Part shown: positions 54,295 to 63,048 of the stretch, in pieces
Layout of the letters: each line of letters starts with the position of its first letter
Numbering within the stretch: the stretch's first letter is position 1
Assembly (NCBI GenBank): GCA_964651245.1
Contig: CAZYVI010000018.1
Coordinates: 1 to 64,000, forward strand
Direction of reading: 5' to 3'
Length of the DNA stretch: 64,000 nucleotides
Source of the DNA: Avedoeria sp964651245
GTDB lineage: Bacteria; Chloroflexota; Anaerolineae; Epilineales; Epilineaceae
Made by a program: the position numbers and the translations under genes
The notes under the pieces: generated by a model
What the model saw: the letters and a program-made list of their open reading frames with translations, nothing else
What the model was told of the DNA's origin: nothing
Databases searched by the model: none

Positions 54295-55623
54295 ATGAGC
54301 CCATCCCCACCCGGCGCCGGCCGCGCCATGCGCTGTCGTCCGCCCGCCGGGTGGTCCGTCCGGCGCGCAGGCCTCGCCGCGCTGGGCGCGGGCGCCGTCT
54401 TGACGGCGTGCGCGCGGCGCGGCGCCATGCTGCCATCGTCGCCGCTGGACCTCGAGGACACGCCCCCGTCCGGTCGCGGCGGCGTCATCTTCACCCCGAC
54501 GCCGACGCCGGGACCGTCGCCGACGCCCTCGGTGGCGCCGACCGTCGTGGTCGACCCGCCCGAGCCCGTCCAGCTGGCGCCCGGCCTGCGCGCCAGCGTC
54601 TACGCCGAGGCCGTCGGTCCGGTCGAGCGGCTGGCCGTGGCGCCGAACGGCGACGTGTTCGCCGCGCTGCCGCGGGAGAACCGAATCGTGGCGCTGCCCG
54701 ACCGCAACCGCGACGGCTACGCCGACGGCGTGACGACGTGGTGGGACGGCGCCGGCCTCAACGGTCCCGACGGCCTGGCGTTTTGGAGCGACACGCTGTG
54801 GGTGGCCAACGAGGACGGCCTGGCCCGCTTCCCGTACCATGCCGGCGACGTCACGGCGCTCGCCCCGCCGACCACCGTCGTGCCGCTGCCGTCGGGCGGG
54901 CGGGTGCGCGGGCGGTCGCTGGCGGTGAATCGGCAGGGACAGCTGTTCCTGGGCGTCGGCGCCAGCTGCAACGCCTGCGTCGAGGACGACATCCGCCGCG
55001 CCACGGTGCTCCGCGTCGACGCCGAGACCGGTCGGACGCAGCGCTACAGCTCGGGGCTGCGCGCCCCGTCGGGCATCGCGGTCGACCCCGGCAGCGGCGA
55101 GGTCTGGGTGACCGATCGCGCCCGCGACGACCTCGGGGACGCCACGCCGCCCGACGAGCTGAACCGCCTCGGACCCGGCGCCGAGTTCGGCTGGCCCTTC
55201 TGCGTCGGGGCCCAGCGGCCCGACCCACAGCTGGGCGCCACGCTCGACATCTGCCGCGCCACCCAGCCGCCGGCGCTGACGTTCCCGCCCCACTTCGGCG
55301 TGCGCGGCGCGGCGTTCTACCGCGGCGCGATGTTCCCGGCCGAGTACGACGGCGGGCTGTTCGTCGCGAGCCACGGCTCCGAGGTCCAGCTCGCGCTGCA
55401 GGCGTACAAGGTGCTGTTCGTGCCGTTCCGCGCCGGTGCGCCCACCGGCGAGGTCCGCGACGTGGCCGCCGGCTGGATGAAGCCGGACACACGCCTGTGG
55501 GGACGGCCCGTCGACGTCGTCGTCGCCCCGGACGGCGCGCTCCTCGTGGCCGACGAGGCCGGGCGCCGCGTCTTCCGCCTCATTTACGCTCCCCATGCGA
55601 CGCCGACCCCGCCGCTCTACTGA
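54295..55623 (+). CDS. lipoprotein with PQQ-dependent sugar-dehydrogenase-like beta-propeller
   Basis: A 442-residue surface lipoprotein resembling soluble glucose/sorbosone dehydrogenases. The signal has VRRAGLAALGAGAVLTAC with the lipobox Cys; a Thr-Pro linker follows. The propeller carries VERLAVAPNGDVFAALP, LNGPDGLAFWSDTLWVANEDG, YSSGLRAPSGIAVDPGSGE, EFGWPFC and FGVRGAAFY. Enzymatic use of PQQ is inferred from the family; many such homologues have no proven activity. The leaderless promoter supports the first ATG. Confidence 0.82.
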   Translation: MSPSPPGAGRAMRCRPPAGWSVRRAGLAALGAGAVLTACARRGAMLPSSPLDLEDTPPSGRGGVIFTPTPTPGPSPTPSVAPTVVVDPPEPVQLAPGLRASVYAEAVGPVERLAVAPNGDVFAALPRENRIVALPDRNRDGYADGVTTWWDGAGLNGPDGLAFWSDTLWVANEDGLARFPYHAGDVTALAPPTTVVPLPSGGRVRGRSLAVNRQGQLFLGVGASCNACVEDDIRRATVLRVDAETGRTQRYSSGLRAPSGIAVDPGSGEVWVTDRARDDLGDATPPDELNRLGPGAEFGWPFCVGAQRPDPQLGATLDICRATQPPALTFPPHFGVRGAAFYRGAMFPAEYDGGLFVASHGSEVQLALQAYKVLFVPFRAGAPTGEVRDVAAGWMKPDTRLWGRPVDVVVAPDGALLVADEAGRRVFRLIYAPHATPTPPLY

Positions 55624-55703
55624 CGGGGCGGCGCGGCCCGGCCAGCCCCGGACCCGCCCGCGACCGCTGCACTCGGCCCGGACCGCCGCCGCGCCGACCG
55701 CGG

Positions 55704-55709
55704 TATACT
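55704..55709 (+). promoter_or_regulatory. -10 of the second beta-helix gene
   Basis: TATACT 69 bases before the ATG. The -35 position (CGGACC or GACCGC) is poor. Confidence 0.45.
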
Positions 55710-55777
55710 GGGCGCACCGCGCCCCCCGACGCCCTCGCCCGCCCCGCCGCGGCGCCCGTTCCCTGGGAGATAGAGCC

Positions 55778-57412
55778 ATGGTGCGTTTCGCCCGCGTGCT
55801 CGCCGCCGCCGTTTTGGCCACGCTCGCCGGTATGGCCGGCGGGCCGCGGCGCGCCGCCGCGCAGGCGCAGCTGTTCGTGAACACGACCGCCGATCTGCCG
55901 GTGTCGAGCGAGCAGTGCCTGCCCGGCAAGGTCTGCACGCTTCGGTCGGCGATCGAAAAGGCCGAGAGCGTGAGCAGCGGCGCGATCGTGACGGCCTGCT
56001 TCGACCCGACGGTCGTGCCCAACGCCAAGCGCTGCCCGCTCGGGGTGCAGCCGCTGCTGGCCGACGACCCCGGCTTCGATGCAGCCTCTGGCACGTGGCG
56101 CCTGACGCTGGCCAGCGGCGCACAGAACTTCGTGCTGAGCAAGGGCGGCACCCGCCTCGAGTTCGGCCGCTACGTCGACGGCTACCGCGGACCGCCCGAC
56201 AACCGCTTCCAAGTGGCCAGCGGCGACGGCAACCAGCAGGTGGCGTTCCGCATCGAGAGCAACGGCAACGTGCTCGCCGGCTTCGATCTCGTCGGCGTAT
56301 TTCAGGACTCGGCCGTGCTGCTGAAGGCCAGCATCGCCGGGGATGGCTCGTCGAACAACCAGCTCGGTCCGGGGCTGTCGTTCCACGCGATCACGAGCGG
56401 CAACGGCATTCGGATCAGCGACCGCAGCTCGGTCGGCAACCGGGTGGTCGGGATCTGGTGCGGGCTGCGCGGCGACGGCGAGATCGATCCCATCGCCGAG
56501 GACTGCGTCGTGCTCGACAAGGGCACGAGCGGCAACACCGTCGGCGGGCCGACCGAGGCCGACCGCAACGTCCTGGCCGCCAGCACGCTCGGCGTCGGGC
56601 TGAAGATCGAAGGTCCGGAGAGCAACGACAACATGGTGCGCGGCAACTGGATGGGCCTCGACGCCACCGGCGCCGCCAAGGGCGACCTGCGCGCCGGCGT
56701 GCTCGTCATCCAGGGTGCGCACCGCACGCAGATCCTCGACAACGTGATCGGCGGGACCGAGGGCGATTCGATCGCCGTCTTCGAGGAGAGCCACGAGTCG
56801 GTCGTCGAGGGCAACGCGCTCGGGCTGGCCGCCGACCGCACCACGTGTCTGGCGTCGCGCGGCGCTGGGGTCATCCTGAACTTCGGGCCGAAGCGCTCGC
56901 GCCTGACCGGCAATACGATCCGCTGCACGCGCGGCGGCGGGATCTCGATCAACGGCGCCGGATCGACCGGCAACCGCATCTCGGCCAACAGCATCGCCGA
57001 GACGAACCAGAAGGCGATCACGTTCTCGCAAGGGGCGCAGGGTCGGATGGCCAAGCCCGCGATCACCGAGGCCGGGTCCGACTTCGTCGCCGGCCGGGCG
57101 TGCGGCGGCTGCGTCGTCGAGGTGTTCAGCGATCCGGCCGGCGAGGCCAGCCAGTTCGAGGGCCGCGTCACCGCCGACGCCGCCAGCGGCACGTTTCGCT
57201 TCGACCACCCGACCGGCTTTCGGTTCGGCACGGTGAGCGTGACGGCCACGAACGGCGACACGAGCAGCGAGCTCTCGGCCTTCCGGTCGGTGGCGGTCGT
57301 GCCGACGCGCACGCCGGCCGGTCCGTCGCCGACGCCGGGCCCGACGCCGTCCGACACGCTCTTCCAGGGGCGCGCCTTCCTGCCGTGGCTGGGCCGTGTG
57401 GCGCACCGCTAG
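55778..57412 (+). CDS. secreted parallel beta-helix protein with LPxxxR-type tail
   Basis: A 544-residue exported protein. The signal peptide (FARVLAAAVLATLAGMAGG) ends near RRAAAQAQ. The body is a CSLREA/NosD-like right-handed beta-helix: VNTTADLPVSSEQCLPGKVC and TLRSAIEKAES near the N-terminus, then coils such as SGNTVGGPTEADRNVL, NMVRGNWMGLDATGAAKGDL and TQILDNVIGGT. An Ig-like domain (about 425-505) and a Thr/Pro linker lead to the tail GRAFLPWLGRVAHR, close to that of the giant beta-helix protein. GGGAGA precedes the ATG. Its ligand is unknown. Confidence 0.85.
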   Translation: MVRFARVLAAAVLATLAGMAGGPRRAAAQAQLFVNTTADLPVSSEQCLPGKVCTLRSAIEKAESVSSGAIVTACFDPTVVPNAKRCPLGVQPLLADDPGFDAASGTWRLTLASGAQNFVLSKGGTRLEFGRYVDGYRGPPDNRFQVASGDGNQQVAFRIESNGNVLAGFDLVGVFQDSAVLLKASIAGDGSSNNQLGPGLSFHAITSGNGIRISDRSSVGNRVVGIWCGLRGDGEIDPIAEDCVVLDKGTSGNTVGGPTEADRNVLAASTLGVGLKIEGPESNDNMVRGNWMGLDATGAAKGDLRAGVLVIQGAHRTQILDNVIGGTEGDSIAVFEESHESVVEGNALGLAADRTTCLASRGAGVILNFGPKRSRLTGNTIRCTRGGGISINGAGSTGNRISANSIAETNQKAITFSQGAQGRMAKPAITEAGSDFVAGRACGGCVVEVFSDPAGEASQFEGRVTADAASGTFRFDHPTGFRFGTVSVTATNGDTSSELSAFRSVAVVPTRTPAGPSPTPGPTPSDTLFQGRAFLPWLGRVAHR

Positions 57413-57457
57413 ACGGCGACGTTCCGGCCGGAACCGCCGCCGCGATCGGGGCCTTCG

Positions 57458-58234
57458 ATGAGCCGCGCGCCGCGACGACCCGCGGCGCCGGCGGCTCGGC
57501 CCGTCGAGATCGGCGGCTTCGGCGCCGCGTTCGGGGCCGTCCTCGTCGTCGGCGGGCTCGTCCTGGGCGGGCTCTGGCTGTGGCGGTCCGCGCGGGCGCC
57601 GTCGCCGCCGGGCGCCGGGCCGGCCGCAATCGGCGACACGGGCGCCGTGGCGCACGATCCGCTGACCGGCGTGACCGCCGACGGCCACCCGCAGCTCGGG
57701 CTGGCGACGGCGCCGGTCGAGATCGTCGAGTTCAGCGACTACCAGTGTCCGAACTGCCGCCAGTTCGCGACCGAGGTCGTGCCCGCGATCAAGGACCGCT
57801 GGATTCGCACCGGCTTCGTTCGCATCGTCTACCGCGACCTCGTCGTGTTCGGCGCCGACTCGCAGCGCGCCGCCGAGGCCGCCCAGTGCGCGGGCGAGCA
57901 GGGGCGGTATTGGCGCTTCCACGACGGTCTGTTCGCGCTGCGCGCCGCCGACGAGAAGCTGGACGCCGCGCACCTCACGGGCCTGGCGCGGGGGATCGAG
58001 CTCGACATGGCGGCGTTCGAGTCGTGCGTCGCCTCCGGTCGGACGCGGGCGCGGGTCGAGGCGTCGACGGCGTACGCCAAGGCGCAGGGCTTTCGCGGCA
58101 CGCCGACGTTCCTCGTGAACGGACGGCAGGTGTCCGGCGCCATTCCGGCCGAGCAGTGGGTCGAGCTGTTCCAGCTCTACCAGCAGGAGCTCGCGCTGCC
58201 GTCGCCGCCGCCCCCGTCGCCGATCGTCCCGTAA
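57458..58234 (+). CDS. membrane-anchored DsbA-like thiol oxidoreductase
   Basis: Disulfide-bond formation or isomerisation outside the membrane. The 258 residues have an N-terminal membrane helix (FGAAFGAVLVVGGLVLGGLWLW) and a Thioredoxin_4/DsbA-like domain with EIVEFSDYQCPNCRQFATEV (CxxC), the helical insertion, and the cis-Pro loop FRGTPTFLVNGRQVSG. It may fold the Cys-rich secreted proteins encoded nearby. It begins 45 bases after the beta-helix gene and may share its transcript. Confidence 0.9.
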   Translation: MSRAPRRPAAPAARPVEIGGFGAAFGAVLVVGGLVLGGLWLWRSARAPSPPGAGPAAIGDTGAVAHDPLTGVTADGHPQLGLATAPVEIVEFSDYQCPNCRQFATEVVPAIKDRWIRTGFVRIVYRDLVVFGADSQRAAEAAQCAGEQGRYWRFHDGLFALRAADEKLDAAHLTGLARGIELDMAAFESCVASGRTRARVEASTAYAKAQGFRGTPTFLVNGRQVSGAIPAEQWVELFQLYQQELALPSPPPPSPIVP

Positions 58235-58303
58235 CGCCGCTTCGAACGACGCGGCCGCCGGTCGCCAGCCACGGCGCGGCGGGGCCGCATCGAGCAGCGA
58301 CGC

Positions 58304-58510
58304 TCAGCCGCGCCGGCGCGCGGTCGCCCGCGGATCCGCCTCGACGGTACCGGGGTCGGTGACCTCGATGTGCAGGCCGGCGCACTCGAGTCGGGCATCG
58401 CTGGCGGTATACTCCACCAGCGCCAGGGCTTCCTTGAGCAGGCGGATGATCTCGTCGCGCGACCGAGATCCGCCGTAGGTTCCGGGGTGATCGATCAACA
58501 CGGTGCGCAT
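58304..58510 (-). CDS. small hypothetical protein
   Basis: A 68-residue protein, function unknown. It starts MRTVLIDHPGTYGGSRSRDE, has an amphipathic helix EIIRLLKEALALVEY and a strand LHIEVTDPGTVEAD. Amino-acid and third-base composition fit a real gene, unlike antisense frames in this DNA. It lies alone on the minus strand between the DsbA-like and sigma-factor genes, with no clear Shine-Dalgarno. Confidence 0.55.
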   Translation of the reverse strand: MRTVLIDHPGTYGGSRSRDEIIRLLKEALALVEYTASDARLECAGLHIEVTDPGTVEADPRATARRRG

Positions 58511-58688
58511 CGCGGGCGGCTCGCTAGCAGGGGCGCCGGCGTGGCCGGCGCATCGAAGTCGGCGCTCGAGGGGGCGACCTGGGACATCGAAGCGCGGGGC
58601 ACAGTGTGGACCGCGAGGTCGGCCCGCGCAACCCGCGGGCGGCAACCGGCGTACACAGCGGCGCCGGACCGGGCTGGGAGGCGAGCAG

Positions 58689-59327
58689 ATGGCCGACAAC
58701 CCCGATGAGCAGGCGTGGGTGACGGCGGCGCGCGGCGGCGACCGGCGGGCGTTCGAGGCGCTCGTCGAGCGCTACCAGCGGCCGGTCTACAACCTGGCGC
58801 TGCGGATGCTCGGCCGCGCTGAGGACGCCGAGGACGCGGGCCAGGAGGTGTTCCTGCGCGCCTACCGCGCCCTGCCCGCGTACGACAGCGCCCGGCCCTT
58901 CTCGACGTGGCTGCTGTCGATCGCCGCCCACCACTGCATCGACCGCATTCGGCGGCGGCGCATGCACGAGGTGTCGCTCGACGCGCTGCCGCCGTGGCGC
59001 CAGCTGGCGGCGCCGGCCGTCGACCCCGAGGACCACGCCGTGGCCGACGACCATGCGCGGCGGGTGCGCGCGCTGCTGCAGCTGCTGCCGGAAGACTACC
59101 GCCTGGTCGTCGTCCTTCGCTACTGGCACGACTTCGGCTACAGCGAGATCGCGGCGCTGACCGGCGAGAGCGAGTCGGCCATCAAGAGCCGGCTCCACCG
59201 TGCCCGCCGCCAGCTGGCCGAACACGTCGCGGCGATCGACCCCGTCGGAGGCGCGACGGGCGATGCCCGCGCCGTCGGGGGCGGGGGACGGGTCGGTGCG
59301 ACGGGCGTGGCCGCGGTGGGAGGTTGA
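58689..59327 (+). CDS. ECF-type RNA polymerase sigma factor
   Basis: Directs RNA polymerase to a stress or envelope regulon. The 212 residues show region 2 (YNLALRMLGRAEDAEDAGQE, VFLRAYRALPAYDSARPFST, WLLSIAAHHCIDRIRRRR) and region 4 (LPEDYRLVVVLRYWHDFGYS, EIAALTGESESAIKSRLHRARRQL). A Gly/Ala-rich tail of about 30 residues follows. GGGAGGCGAG precedes the ATG. The next genes encode membrane proteins, the first in the usual place of an anti-sigma factor. Confidence 0.92.
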   Translation: MADNPDEQAWVTAARGGDRRAFEALVERYQRPVYNLALRMLGRAEDAEDAGQEVFLRAYRALPAYDSARPFSTWLLSIAAHHCIDRIRRRRMHEVSLDALPPWRQLAAPAVDPEDHAVADDHARRVRALLQLLPEDYRLVVVLRYWHDFGYSEIAALTGESESAIKSRLHRARRQLAEHVAAIDPVGGATGDARAVGGGGRVGATGVAAVGG

Positions 59328-59396
59328 CCCGATGATGCGACCCAAGGTGAGCACTCGGCGGCGGGCTCGGACCGTCGCGCACGGAAGGCGCTGCGC

Positions 59397-59870
59397 ATGA
59401 ACATGCTCTCTACCTGGCCGGCCGCGGACGGCCCCGACGACGACGCGCCGTCGCTCGCCTGGCTCGATGGCTGGTTGCGCGCCGACGTCGACGTCGAGGT
59501 GCCGCCCGGCTTTCGGGGCCGGGTCGTCGCCCGGATCGAGGCCGAGCAGCAACGGCTCGTGCCGTGGCGGCAGGCGCTGGGCGTGATCGGCATGGTGCTG
59601 TCGGGCGTGTTGCTGGTGGCCTGGAGCGCGCTGCTGGTCGCCGGCCAGTGGCATGCCGCCATCGACGCCGCGCCGTTGGCCGGCGCGGTGCTTCCGGCGG
59701 CGCGGGCGCTGGCGATCGGCCTGCTCGCGCTCGGCGGGGCGTCGGGACCCGTCGTCGGGCGCGCCGTCGCCTACGCCGTCGCCGCCGTGGCGGTGGCCGC
59801 CCTGTGGTTCGGCGTCACCGTGGCGCCGCGCGCCGTGGCCCATCGCCAGCCCGCCCGGCGGCGCCCGTGA
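59397..59870 (+). CDS. membrane protein, putative anti-sigma factor
   Basis: A 157-residue protein with about 55 cytoplasmic residues including VEVPPGFRGRVVARIEAEQQ, a phrase common in anti-sigma factors, followed by three hydrophobic helices (GVIGMVLSGVLLVAWSALLV and two more). The zinc motif HxxxCxxC of the usual anti-sigma domain is absent. Position directly after an ECF sigma gene and topology support control of that sigma; direct evidence is lacking. Confidence 0.6.
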   Translation: MNMLSTWPAADGPDDDAPSLAWLDGWLRADVDVEVPPGFRGRVVARIEAEQQRLVPWRQALGVIGMVLSGVLLVAWSALLVAGQWHAAIDAAPLAGAVLPAARALAIGLLALGGASGPVVGRAVAYAVAAVAVAALWFGVTVAPRAVAHRQPARRRP

Positions 59871-61300
59871 CGGCGCGCCCGGGACGGCGCAGCGCCACGG
59901 CGCCGTCGGCCGTTGCCGGCGCCGCGGTCCGGTGCGCCACGGCGGTGGGGCTCGCGGTGCTGGTCCTCGCCGCTGCGGCGCGCCCCGCGCGCGCCGACGA
60001 CGGCTGCCGGCCGGTGCTCGACGCGTCGGTGCGCGTGGCCACCGGTGCGACGCGCGGTTGCAGCATCTGGGTGGCCGGGCACGACGCCATCGTCGAGCAG
60101 GGCGCCGAGGTCGAGGGGGACGTGTTCGCGCTCAGCGGCCGCGCGATCGTCGACGGCACGGTGCGCGGCTCGGTCAACGTCATCGGCGGCGACGCCGCGA
60201 TCGCGGGGCGCGTCACGGGCGACGTCTACGCCTCGGGCGACGTGCGCATCGCGGCCGCTGGGCGCGTCGACGGGCGGGTGACCGGCGGGCGGGTGCGGGC
60301 CGACGCCGCGGCGCGGCTCGGCAGCGACCAGGTCGAGCTCGGTCGTGGCTGGACGGCCGGCCCGGATGGTGCCCGCTGGAGTGTGCGCGGGGCGGGCCGG
60401 GCGCTGTGGAACGTGGCGGTCACGGTCGTGCTCGCGGCGCTTTTCGGGGCGCTCGCGGCGCTGTCGCTGCCGCGCTGGGTGAACCGCCTGCGCGACACCG
60501 CCGCGCGGGGTACGGCGTGGACGCTGCTGGCCACCCTCATCGGCCTGGCGGTCGTGGCCGCGGCCCTGGCCGTCGCCTGGTTGCCGGGCGCCGATGGCGA
60601 CACGTGGCTGGCGTGGCTCGGCCCGATCGTGCTGGCGGCGTTCGGCGCGCTCGGCCTCGGCGCGCGGCTGGGCCGTCGCCTGGCGCCGCGTCGGCCAGCC
60701 CCTGTCCAGGTCGCGCTCGGCCTGGGGTTGCCGAGCCTCGGGATCGCCGCCCTCAACCAAACCGGGTTGCTGGTGCTGCTGTGCGGTGGCAGCGCGCTGC
60801 TGTTGGTCTGGGGCGCTTGGGCGATCGGCGTCGCGCTCTTGTCGCTGCCGTTCCGGTCGCGCGCCGTGGCGCCGCGCGCCGAGGTCGCGGCCGCGACGGC
60901 GCCGTTCGCGGCCGCCGACGGCAGGGGCGGCGCGGACGAACGGGTCGGCCGCGAATCGGCGGCCGACGCCGCGCCGACGGCCGACCCGCCGCTCACCCCG
61001 GCCGAGGCGCCCGCGGCGGACGCCGGACCCGAGCCGCCGGCGACGGCGCACCCAACGCACGCAACCCACGCCGCGGACGGGGCGGACGCCGACGATCCGC
61101 TGGACCTGCGGCGCATCCCCGGGATCACGCCCGTGTACGCGCACCTGCTGCGCGCCGGCGGGATCGAGACGCTGGCGGCGCTCGCCGACCGCGATCCGGA
61201 CGAGGTTGTGGCGTGTCTGGCGGCGCCGGACGTGATCGGCATCGATCGCGAGACCGCCACGCTGTGGGTGGCGATGGCGCGCCGACGCCTGGGGCGCTAG
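59867..61300 (+). CDS. exported bactofilin-like beta-helix, membrane domain and C-terminal helix-hairpin-helix
   Basis: A 477-residue protein. A signal peptide ends near ARPARADDG. Residues of about 45-155 are a bactofilin-type repeat (VEGDVFALSGRAIVDGTVRG, SVNVIGGDAAIAGRVTGDVY and ASGDVRIAAAGRVDGRV). Four or five membrane helices follow, then an Ala/Pro linker, then an HhH/DUF4332-like domain (LDLRRIPGITPVYAHLLRAG and GIETLAALADRDPDEVV). Bactofilins are normally cytosolic filament formers; here the repeat is placed outside. The GTG overlaps the stop of the putative anti-sigma gene (GTGA). Confidence 0.75.
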   Translation: MTARPGRRSATAPSAVAGAAVRCATAVGLAVLVLAAAARPARADDGCRPVLDASVRVATGATRGCSIWVAGHDAIVEQGAEVEGDVFALSGRAIVDGTVRGSVNVIGGDAAIAGRVTGDVYASGDVRIAAAGRVDGRVTGGRVRADAAARLGSDQVELGRGWTAGPDGARWSVRGAGRALWNVAVTVVLAALFGALAALSLPRWVNRLRDTAARGTAWTLLATLIGLAVVAAALAVAWLPGADGDTWLAWLGPIVLAAFGALGLGARLGRRLAPRRPAPVQVALGLGLPSLGIAALNQTGLLVLLCGGSALLLVWGAWAIGVALLSLPFRSRAVAPRAEVAAATAPFAAADGRGGADERVGRESAADAAPTADPPLTPAEAPAADAGPEPPATAHPTHATHAADGADADDPLDLRRIPGITPVYAHLLRAGGIETLAALADRDPDEVVACLAAPDVIGIDRETATLWVAMARRRLGR

Positions 61301-61301
61301 C

Positions 61302-61997
61302 GTGACGACGACCGGCCACGACGTGGTCCGCGTCACGGCGTGGGGTGCGGCCTGGGGCGTGTTCATCAGCGCGACGCCGTTGCCGCCGGAGCTGTTCTGG
61401 CCGCGGGTCGCCGCGTTGGCGGCCGCCGTGTGGTTGCTGGGCGTGGCCGCGTCGCTGCGCGGTCGCGCCGCGGCGGTCCCGGGCATCCTGGGCGGCGCGC
61501 CAGGCCTCGCAGCGGCCGGCCTGGCCGTGGCCGCGCTGCTCGGCGTGTTCACGTTCGCCGCCGCCGTCGCCGCCGCGGTCCTGCACGCCGCGCGCGCCCG
61601 GCGACCGAGCGGGCCGCTCGACCTCGGCGTCGCGGCGACCGCCGCCGCGATCGCGGCCTGGACCGCCGTCGGCCCGCTGGCGGCGCCCGCCCCGGCCGGC
61701 GTCGAGGTCGGCGCGTTGGCCGTGCTGGTGGCGTGCGGCGGCCTGGCGGCGTCGTTCGCGCCGGCGCAGCACGACGGCCGGGGCGCGGGCGTGGGGCCGC
61801 GGCTGGCCTTCGGGCTGGCGCTGGCCGGCGCGCTGGCGTGGGACGCCCGGGCGGCCGGGCTGTGGCTGGCGGCGCTCGCGCTCGCCGCCGCCTGGCCGTT
61901 CGTCCACGCGCGGCGACCGCTGCCGCGCGCGTGGCTGGCGCACGCCGTGCCCGCCGTGCTGTGGGCGGTATGCAGCGTCGACCACCTGACGCCCTAG
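61302..61997 (+). CDS. multi-pass membrane protein, function unknown
   Basis: A 231-residue, very Ala-rich protein with about seven hydrophobic segments and no recognised family. It begins with GTG at 61302, one base after the stop of the bactofilin-like gene, so it is last in the sigma-factor run. No charged or polar active-site motif stands out. Confidence 0.65.
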   Translation: MTTTGHDVVRVTAWGAAWGVFISATPLPPELFWPRVAALAAAVWLLGVAASLRGRAAAVPGILGGAPGLAAAGLAVAALLGVFTFAAAVAAAVLHAARARRPSGPLDLGVAATAAAIAAWTAVGPLAAPAPAGVEVGALAVLVACGGLAASFAPAQHDGRGAGVGPRLAFGLALAGALAWDARAAGLWLAALALAAAWPFVHARRPLPRAWLAHAVPAVLWAVCSVDHLTP

Positions 61998-62056
61998 CCC
62001 GGCGCGCAGCGGCGCCCGCTTGCGCCGCCGCCTCGGCGGCGCGACGCCGGGTGCCG

Positions 62057-62085
62057 TTGCCGGCCCACAACGCCGTTCGTATACT
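62057..62085 (+). promoter_or_regulatory. promoter of cdaA-cdaR
   Basis: TTGCCG (62057-62062), exactly 17 bases, TATACT (62080-62085). The leader before the GTG would be about 54 bases. The 148-base gap shows no ydaO-type riboswitch. Confidence 0.65.
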
Positions 62086-62145
62086 CTGCGGGATGCCCGC
62101 GTCGCGCCTGCCCGTCCGGCGCCGCCACACCCCAGAGCGACCGAT

Positions 62146-63048
62146 GTGACCGACACCCTGGGCGACATCGCCGCCCGCCTGATGGCCCTGCGCCCGGGCG
62201 ACGTGCTCGACATCGTGCTCGTCGCGGCCCTGGTGTACGCGATGCTCTACGTGGTGCGCGGCACGCGCGCCGTCCGGCTGCTGCGGGGTATTCTCCTGTT
62301 GGCGCTGGTGTACTTCGTGGTCCGCAACGCGGCCGCGCTCGAGCTGCGGGCCTTCGAGACCGTGTCGCGGGTGCTGCTGCAGGGCGTCATCGTCGCGGTC
62401 CCGGTGATCTTCCAGCCGGAGCTGCGCCGGGCCATCGACCGGCTGGGGGGGACGCGCTTGCTCGTCGGCCGTCAGGCCGAGCTCGTCGGCAGCCCGCTCG
62501 TGGTGCGCACGATCACCCATGCGGCCTGTAGCCTGTCGGAGCGGGGACACGGCGCCCTCATCGTCATCGAGCGGGCCGTCGCGCTCGACGACCTCGTCGA
62601 GAACGGCCTGCAGCTCGACGCCAAGGTGTCGGCCGACCTGCTGCTGCAGATCTTCTACCCCCACACGCCGCTGCACGACGGGGCGGTCGTCGTGCGCGGC
62701 GACCGCGTCGCCGCCGCGCGCGTCGTCCTCCCGATCGGCGACCTGCCGTCGCCGGACGAGACGCTGGGCACGCGGCACGTCGCCGCGATGGCGATCAGCG
62801 AGCGCTCCGATGCGCTCGTCGTGGCGGTGTCCGAGGAGACGTCGACGATCTCGCTGGCCAGCGACGGCCGGCTTACCCGGCACCTCGACGAAAGCAGCCT
62901 GTCGAGCCTTCTCACCACCGGCCTCGTCGGCCGGGGCGCGCCGCCACCGGCGGCGCGGCTGTGGCGGCGCGCGCGCGGCCTGGCGCCCCGCTGGCTGCGG
63001 CGGGCGCTGCGACGCCGCGCGGCGGGCGCCGGGGCGGGGTCACGCTGA
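62146..63048 (+). CDS. cdaA: membrane diadenylate cyclase CdaA
   Basis: Makes cyclic di-AMP from two ATP; the second messenger controls potassium and osmotic balance. The 300 residues have three N-terminal membrane helices (VLDIVLVAALVYAMLYVV onward) and a DAC domain with FQPELRRAIDRLG, the DGA motif in PLHDGAVVVRGDRVAAARVVLP, and LGTRHVAAMAISE. The second catalytic motif is normally RHR; here the last Arg is Val. Another 40 basic residues at the C-terminus are unusual. The GTG start is chosen just before the first helix. Its stop overlaps the cdaR ATG. Confidence 0.92.
   Translation: MTDTLGDIAARLMALRPGDVLDIVLVAALVYAMLYVVRGTRAVRLLRGILLLALVYFVVRNAAALELRAFETVSRVLLQGVIVAVPVIFQPELRRAIDRLGGTRLLVGRQAELVGSPLVVRTITHAACSLSERGHGALIVIERAVALDDLVENGLQLDAKVSADLLLQIFYPHTPLHDGAVVVRGDRVAAARVVLPIGDLPSPDETLGTRHVAAMAISERSDALVVAVSEETSTISLASDGRLTRHLDESSLSSLLTTGLVGRGAPPPAARLWRRARGLAPRWLRRALRRRAAGAGAGSR

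Noticed and set aside
58408..58413. Plus-strand TATACT resembling a -10 element
   Set aside because: It lies inside the small minus-strand gene, where it encodes Glu-Tyr-Thr, has no -35, and is about 275 bases from the sigma-factor start.
61998..62145. Possible c-di-AMP riboswitch before cdaA
   Set aside because: The gap is only 148 bases, mostly upstream of the promoter, and shows none of the conserved ydaO elements.
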